The notes under the pieces: generated by a model
The model's database searches: none
What the model saw: only the letters and a program-made list of their open reading frames with translations
What the model was told of the DNA's origin: nothing
NCBI RefSeq assembly: GCF_905163445.1
Contig: NC_053201.1
Coordinates: 4,288,001-4,352,000 of the forward strand
DNA length: 64,000 bases
Origin: Pararge aegeria
Taxonomy: Eukaryota; Arthropoda; Insecta; Lepidoptera; Nymphalidae
Direction of reading: 5' to 3'
Position numbers and translations under genes: made by a program
In this document: positions 58,905-64,000 of the stretch, one piece after another
Layout: each line of letters begins with the position of its first letter
How positions within the stretch are numbered: position 1 is the first letter of the stretch

Positions 58905-59150
58905 CTAGCCGATGATAAATTATGAACTTCAGTAGTGAACGCTAGATTGCACTGAAGTAGCAACATGTTGATATTTTATAACAAACATTTTTTTTATTAC
59001 TTGTAAAATTTTTAAATAAAAGTACCCTATCTTACTTCTGATACCTTCAACAATATTTTTACAAACTTTCAAGACGATCGGCTGAGTAGTTTTAGCGTGA
59101 CAGCGTAACAAACATCTTTACATTCTCATTTATAACTTTAGTGACAACTA
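58905..59150 (-). repeat. Interspersed repeat remnant
   Basis: Starts actagccgatgataa and contains cggctgagtagttttagcgt and gacagcgtaacaaacatc, as in the common lepidopteran repeat at 47385-47605. Confidence 0.5.
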
Positions 59151-59772
59151 GTTTGTATAGAATTGTTTAAGACCGATCACATGGGATTTAATTGTATGAC
59201 TTTGTTTGGTCGTTGATGAACTCGCTAGCGCTGAGAGGTCCCGAGTTCGACTTCGACTCAATCTGATCAAAATATAAAAAGCACTTTTGATTGATGCCTT
59301 TTTTGGGAGTTATATGACTCTTATAACACACTGCAAAATAGTGGTCTAATATTTAATAAAGCAGCATAAAAATTAAAATGACAAAAGAATATGTATATTT
59401 TAGTGGAGTGTGCGTAAAGCACTGTTGGCTGTACAAAGTAGGAACAAAATGCATATTGTTTAAACAACGCTGTCACAAGAATCCAACCGTAACTTCGCTT
59501 TACAAAACAATACAAAACAACTTTTGCTCTATGACTTTACCGTACTGTAGGGGCTGCATAATTTTAATTTTTGAAGGAAATTCTTTGCAGATGGGGTTGA
59601 TTTTTAATGATTTAATTTTTATTTTTTTACATTGTTTACAGATGGTGGTTTTCTGCTTATGTACTTGATATTATATAAACACCTATTGTTCTTAAAATTC
59701 AACAGTAATGAAGAATACATTATTATTATTGTCAACTGGTTGAAGTCATAATGATGATCATTATTATTATTG

Positions 59773-59880
59773 ATTCCCACCAATCAGCAATGGGCCAGCG
59801 TGGTGGCCTTAACCCTAAGGCCTTCTCATTGTGGGAAGTGACCCGTGACCTGTAGTGAGCTGGTAATGGGTTGATCTCAT
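59773..59880 (+). repeat. SINE-B fragment
   Basis: cccaccaatcagcaatgggc, cagcgtggtggccttaaccc, ccttctcattgtgggaa. Confidence 0.72.
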
Positions 59881-60029
59881 GATCATTATTGATAATGGTT
59901 TTCCATCTTTTTTTATATGCATCTCATCATTAAATGTCAGTAGCCTTATTTTTTAAACTTCTACTTGTTCATGGTACGCCTCCGACCGTCTAGTAGCGAA
60001 AAAACATCCGTATAGGTCGTATAATTATT

Positions 60030-60345
60030 CATTATGATATCAACCTATTACCGGCCAACTACAGGGCACGGGTAAATAGAAGGGTTTTAGGCCGTAGTGT
60101 ACCACGCTGGCCCAGTGCGGATTGGTGAATCCACACGCCTTTGAGAACATTATTGAGATCTCTCAGGCTGCATGCCTGAGAGGTTTCCTCACGATGTTGT
60201 CATTCACCGTTAAAGTAAGTGATATTTTAATTGCTTAAAGCACACTTAAATTGGAATAGTTAGAGGTGGGATGGCGTGCTGGGATTCAAGCTCGGCACCC
60301 CGAAAGTGAAACCGAAACCGAACCACTAGGCTGTCACCGCTTCCC
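60030..60345 (-). repeat. SINE-B copy with an inverted micro-duplication
   Basis: Reversed near-full copy (tatcaacctattaccggcca to aggctgtcaccgcttc). At 60160-60182 ctctcaggc is followed by tgcat and gccTGAGAG, a palindrome absent from other copies. Confidence 0.82.
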
Positions 60346-60349
60346 GCCT

Positions 60350-60650
60350 TATAACAATTCCGCGCTTATAAAGATTCATCCATCCTTAAAAGGTTTGAAA
60401 GTAAAATACGATTATCCGCAGCATTGTGAGAGCATGGCCGCCCTACGGGGCCGCAAGTCGGCAATATCAAAGCTAAGTTCTCTCTGTTTTGTTGAATTAA
60501 ATCGTAATAAAGCACACGCTTGGCCTATCGCGGCATCGCGCGGGTTAAATATAGTCGCGGCCCAAATGTGGCCATGTGAACTTTTGGTTTTATCAGTGTA
60601 AAATTTCAGGGCAGATCGAGTCGCGAGATTAGTTTTGCTTTTTTTATGTT
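60350..60650. other. Unique, GC-richer block; no gene seen
   Basis: Sequence such as ccgccctacggggccgcaag and atcgcggcatcgcgcgggtt resembles no repeat in the window. It lies upstream of the first trh exon seen and could be regulatory. Confidence 0.35.
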
Positions 60651-60714
60651 TTAACGATTGAAATTGAAATATCTGAATAGTTTCAAAAAGTCTGTGTCGA
60701 TACCCTGTTTTTTT

Positions 60715-60900
60715 TTGCGTGGTGGAAAAGCTGTATCGCTACCTCCTTCGGCAGGATGGAGGTTATGTGGAACTCCCCCCAAAAGGGGGTACACCCAAAC
60801 TAAAAACCCGTGTAATGTGAGACGCCCGGGGAACCTGTGTTGATATAATGTAGCTGCATCACACATCCCGGCCACCTCGCAATGGTGAAAGCGGGCGTAA
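60715..60900. repeat. Interspersed repeat, related to 4945-5075 and 62690-62770
   Basis: ggatggaggttatgtggaac and gggggtacacccaaa pair with the 5-kb copy (inverted); tagctgcatcacacatcccg recurs near 62705. Confidence 0.5.
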
Positions 60901-61116
60901 ATATGGAAACCTTGATAGCAGTTTAATTTTTGTGCCTTTCGGAGTAGAGAGTTTGGGACCGTGGGGGCCGGGGACTCGGGCTTTTTGAAGATTTATCAAA
61001 AAGGGTTAACGAGTTTTCTTATAAAACAGACAGAGATATAAACAGTTTATATAAAACATTTCCACTACCTATTGTGGTCACCAAAAATCACTTGCCGTCA
61101 AGTTAACAATAATAAA

Positions 61117-61370
61117 TAAATAAATATACTACGACAATACACACATCGCCATATCTAGCCCCAAAGTAAGCGTAGTGTTATGAGTACTGAGATAGCTGAT
61201 GAATATTTTTTTATGAATACAATACACATAAATACTTATAATATACAGATAAACACCCAGACACTGAAAAACATTTATGTTCATCACAAAAACATTTTCC
61301 AGTTGTGGGAATCGAACCCACGACCTTGGACCGAGAAAGCACTGCTGCCCACTGCGCCACTTGGCCGTCA
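61117..61370 (-). repeat. SINE-A copy, full length
   Basis: atatactacgacaatacaca, gtgggaatcgaacccacgac, ctgcgccacttggccgtc. Confidence 0.86.
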
Positions 61371-61627
61371 AAGTATATAGTAAGCCAGACGCTCGACTTA
61401 GTCAAACATTAGTTAGTAATGAATCGGCCACTGGTTCGCAAGGTCTAGAAGTAATAAATAAAACAATTTATATAGCTCCATCGCCCCCCAAGCAAGAACA
61501 AATTTTTATTAAGGCCGCTAAGTCTCGGTATAATTTTCTCATTACACCAGCCCGGAGTGGTATTACCCTTAAGTCTGACGCTGGCCCCATAATGGCAGTA
61601 ATTTCCGAAGCACCAGTTACAAGTTAA
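61371..61627 (+). other. Open frame of unknown nature after a SINE
   Basis: In frame after the SINE: TLVSNESATGSQGLEVINKT, IYIAPSPPKQEQIFIKAAKS, RYNFLITPARSGITLKSDAG, PIMAVISEAPVTS, then TAA. It is coding-like in composition but unrecognised, and no acceptor was identified. Confidence 0.2.
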
Positions 61628-61669
61628 TAAAGATGTAATAATCCGCCATTTATAAGAAACTTTGACGAC

Positions 61670-62130
61670 CTCCCTAACGTGGCAGTGAGCGCTGTGGTTT
61701 TAAATGGGAGGTCCCGGGGTTTCTCTGGTCTGGACTGGCAGGCTTCGGCTTTGGCTAGTTACCACCTTACTGACAAAGACGTGCAGCTAAGCATAAGCGT
61801 TCCGTTACGATGTGGCGTAGAAACCGTTAGGTTTTATGTTTATTTATTTATTTTCTTATTCTAACACCATCAATACAGAATACTTAAACCTAATGCGATA
61901 TTGTAGCTTTATTTAAAAAATAATCTTAACATGCTATATCCTATGCTATATAATTATCTATTCCCGTAACAAATAACCCACATTGCGATCCTTGTGAATC
62001 CACTCAGAGCGCAACAATACAATCCAATACAATATAACTGCCATACCCCGTTCAGGTTAGCCCGTTAGACTGCACCAATATTTACCACGTGAGATTGCAG
62101 TCAAGAGCTAACTTCTATTGGAATAAAAAA
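61670..62130 (+). repeat. SINE-C copy split by about 220 bp
   Basis: The head and first body part end near 61830 (gtggcgtagaaaccgttagg). The element resumes near 62040 (gccataccccgttcaggtta, gagattgcagtcaagagcta). The insert is AT-rich and unidentified. Confidence 0.7.
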
Positions 62131-62194
62131 GTTGATGACTGAAACGTCATCTGCGTGTATTACCTAAGGTTTCCATAATTTTCGGTGAGAATTT

Positions 62195-62610
62195 CCATCG
62201 TATCAACCCTTTACCGGCCCACTACAGAGCACGGATCTCCTCTCACAATCAGAAGGGGTTAAGGGCGTAGTCAGTGGCGTGTACTTCATATATGCGCAAA
62301 AGCACTGCCTACCCTAAAATTTTTATATAACTCATAAAGGGGAAGGATTTTTCAATTTTGTGTCATCTTCCTTCTATATGCATACCCTGGTCTAAAACCC
62401 TGTGCACGCCACTGGCCGTAGACCACCACGCTGGCCCAATGCGGATTAGTGGACTCCACATACCTTTGAGAACATTATGTAGAAATCTCAAGCATGTAGA
62501 TTTCATGACGATGATTTACTTCACCGTTGAAGCTAGTGGTATTTTAATTACTTAAAACGCATAAAACTTAGAAAAGGTAAAGGTGCGTGCTGGGAATCAA
62601 ATTCAAAATT
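62195..62610 (-). repeat. SINE-B copy split by a MITE
   Basis: Left part: atcaaccctttaccggccca to aaggggttaagggcgtagt. Right part from 62415: gccgtagaccaccacgctgg to gtgcgtgctgggaatcaaat. Confidence 0.82.
62272..62414. repeat. hAT-like MITE inserted in SINE-B
   Basis: Ends cagtggcgtgtac and gtgcacgccactg. The flanks ggcgtagt and gccgtaga are a decayed 8-bp duplication of the SINE sequence gccgtagt. Confidence 0.87.
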
Positions 62611-62778
62611 CATTTATTTAACGTAATTGTTTTGATTTTGTAATTCCTACCGCTCACGTACCAGCTGTATTAGAACCGATTGGTTTGGCGCGGAGCGACG
62701 GCAAGAGCTGCATCACACATCAAGGCCTCCTCGTCAATGGTGGGTGCGGCTGCTACCGAGCAGGCCAAGAGGCGTAAA

Positions 62779-64000
62779 ATTCAAAATTCAAAATTCAAAA
62801 TTCAAAATTCATTTATTTCAAGTAGGCCTAATACAAGCACTTTTGAAACGTCAAGTCTGTCCGTGTGTAGTGACTCTACCACCGGTTCGGAAGGCAGATT
62901 CTACCGAGAAGAAGCCGGCAAGAAACTCAGCAGTTGCTCTTTTCCAACATCAAAAATTTACATTTTATATTTTAACATTCATTTTTCTATCTTGTGAGAG
63001 ATGAAAGCGGAGCCGGATGCTTCCAAGCAACCTTGTCATTAAGAAACTCATCAATTGTATAATAACCTCGCTGTAATAAATGTGTTTTAACACATTCTTT
63101 AAACTTATGGATTGGTAGGTCCAAAATTACCTTAGGAATCATATTATAAAAGCGTATACTCAATCCCACAAATGACTTCTGCACCTTTCGCAGACGATAT
63201 GCAGATGTCACTAATTTATGACCATTTCTTGTAAGTCGACTGTTTATATCCACTTTTTGTTTATAAAGACTAATATGTTGTCTTACAAATACTATATTGT
63301 TATAAATGTATTGTGAGGCTACCGTAAGTATACCAATTTCTTTAAATTTTTCACGGAGGGATTCACGTGATTTAAGTTTATATATTGACCGTACAGCTCT
63401 TTTCTGCAATATGAATATAGTTTCAATATCAGCAGCTTTGCCCCATAATAAGATCCCGTAAGACATCACACTATGAAAGTACGCGAAGTAAACAAGTCTT
63501 GCTGTTTCTACGTCAGTAATCTGTCTAATTTTCCTGACGGCGTAGGCAGCCGAGCTTAGTTTACCTGCTAGTGTATCTATATGGGTACCCCACTGAAGCT
63601 TACAATCCAAGGTCATGCCCAGAAAAACTGTGGAATCTTCCATTTTTAGTGATTCTCCATTTATTATTATATTTTTATTAACTTTCTTTACATTTGGTAA
63701 AATAAATTCCACACACTTAGTTTTTTTTGCATTTAAAAGTAAATTATTGACAGTAAACCAGTGCGACACATGCGACATAGCACGGCTTACATCGTCAGAG
63801 TTGTCTCTACCTCTATCAGTTTTAAAAATTAGAGATGTATCATCAGCAAACAGTACAATGTCACAGGTTTCACTGACATGGTGTGGTAGATCATTTATAT
63901 ACACCAAAAATAGAAAGGGACCCAAGATTGAACCCTGTGGGACACCCATTGACGTAGCCGACCCCTGCGACTTAATGTCTTTTATGCAAACCCTTTGGGT
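62779..64000 (-). mobile_element. Jockey/CR1-like LINE, runs off the right edge
   Basis: The open reverse-transcriptase ORF at 64000-62987 is followed by a 3' UTR (ggcaagaaactcagcagttg, ctaccaccggttcgg) and a hexamer tail of (GAATTT)n type at 62777-62811. Older fragments of the lineage are at 6160, 12028 and 44715. Confidence 0.88.
62987..64000 (-). CDS. LINE reverse transcriptase, C-terminal half, open
   Basis: The frame is open to the window edge (about 337 codons here) and ends at LSSLTR then a stop. It holds the RT block GVPQGSILGPFLFLVYINDL and, about 10 residues on, the catalytic FADD (LFADDTSLIF). Next come WFTVNNLLLNAKKTKCVEF and FLGMTLDCKLQWGTHID. The thumb-like region has YGILLWG, and the end GYYTIDEFLNDKVAWKHP. 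Family knowledge: this layout is that of Jockey/CR1-type non-LTR retrotransposons, which copy their RNA at a nicked target. No stop or frameshift is seen in this part, suggesting a young insertion. Whether the endonuclease and ORF1 are present lies outside the window. It is antisense to the + strand and in the same orientation as trh. Confidence 0.87.
   Translation of the reverse strand, partial: TQRVCIKDIKSQGSATSMGVPQGSILGPFLFLVYINDLPHHVSETCDIVLFADDTSLIFKTDRGRDNSDDVSRAMSHVSHWFTVNNLLLNAKKTKCVEFILPNVKKVNKNIIINGESLKMEDSTVFLGMTLDCKLQWGTHIDTLAGKLSSAAYAVRKIRQITDVETARLVYFAYFHSVMSYGILLWGKAADIETIFILQKRAVRSIYKLKSRESLREKFKEIGILTVASQYIYNNIVFVRQHISLYKQKVDINSRLTRNGHKLVTSAYRLRKVQKSFVGLSIRFYNMIPKVILDLPIHKFKECVKTHLLQRGYYTIDEFLNDKVAWKHPAPLSSLTR

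Noticed and set aside
61129..61380. ORFs on both strands reading GRQ/NTYNIQINTQTLKN
   Set aside because: They are readings of SINE-A; the same peptide recurs at every copy.
62680..63004. Two overlapping + strand ORFs (105 and 86 codons)
   Set aside because: They run through the LINE 3' UTR and its hexamer tail (repetitive KIQNSKF reading); not genes.

Overview
The window is eukaryotic and almost certainly lepidopteran (moth or butterfly). It is AT-rich, its genes are split by long introns, and it is crowded with insect retrotransposon and SINE debris. Its two host genes have insect-type proteins. I cannot name the species from sequence alone. There is no CRISPR array, operon or bacterial signal.

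Two convergent genes carry the recognisable coding content. On the left (+ strand, 4455-9264, five coding exons) is a small four-helix membrane protein of 170 residues, of the insect DUF4728 type (the family that I recall includes Drosophila pasiflora proteins). On the right (- strand, 56251 down to 18371, eight exons found) is trachealess (trh), the bHLH-PAS transcription factor that specifies tracheal and salivary-duct fate and pairs with Tango. The exons join in frame without a stop into 697 residues: the linker before PAS-A, PAS-A, PAS-B and the whole C-terminal region. Most exons are too short to show up as long ORFs; I found them by reading the minus strand for conserved PAS motifs and checking splice phases. 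The exon or exons with the start codon and the basic helix-loop-helix were not found and probably lie beyond the right edge.

The rest is intron and intergenic DNA built largely of repeats. There are three tRNA-derived SINE families, here called A, B and C, with about 36 copies or pieces. There are 3' ends of several LINE lineages (at least two Jockey/CR1-like, plus RTE-like and others), including an open reverse-transcriptase ORF running off the right edge. Two Penelope-like GIY-YIG fragments flank or sit inside the left gene. There is a mariner deletion derivative and a family of hAT-like MITEs with 8-bp target duplications. Several elements are nested: mariner in MITE in SINE, MITE in SINE, and SINE in SINE.

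The most unusual structures not explained by genes are a perfect 80-bp inverted repeat beside a trh PAS exon (48757-49055), a run of three consecutive hairpins (39679-39813), a 22-bp hairpin with an 8-nt loop downstream of the trh stop codon (17429-17480), and a cluster of YY1/Pho-like motifs in the same flank (17770-17945).
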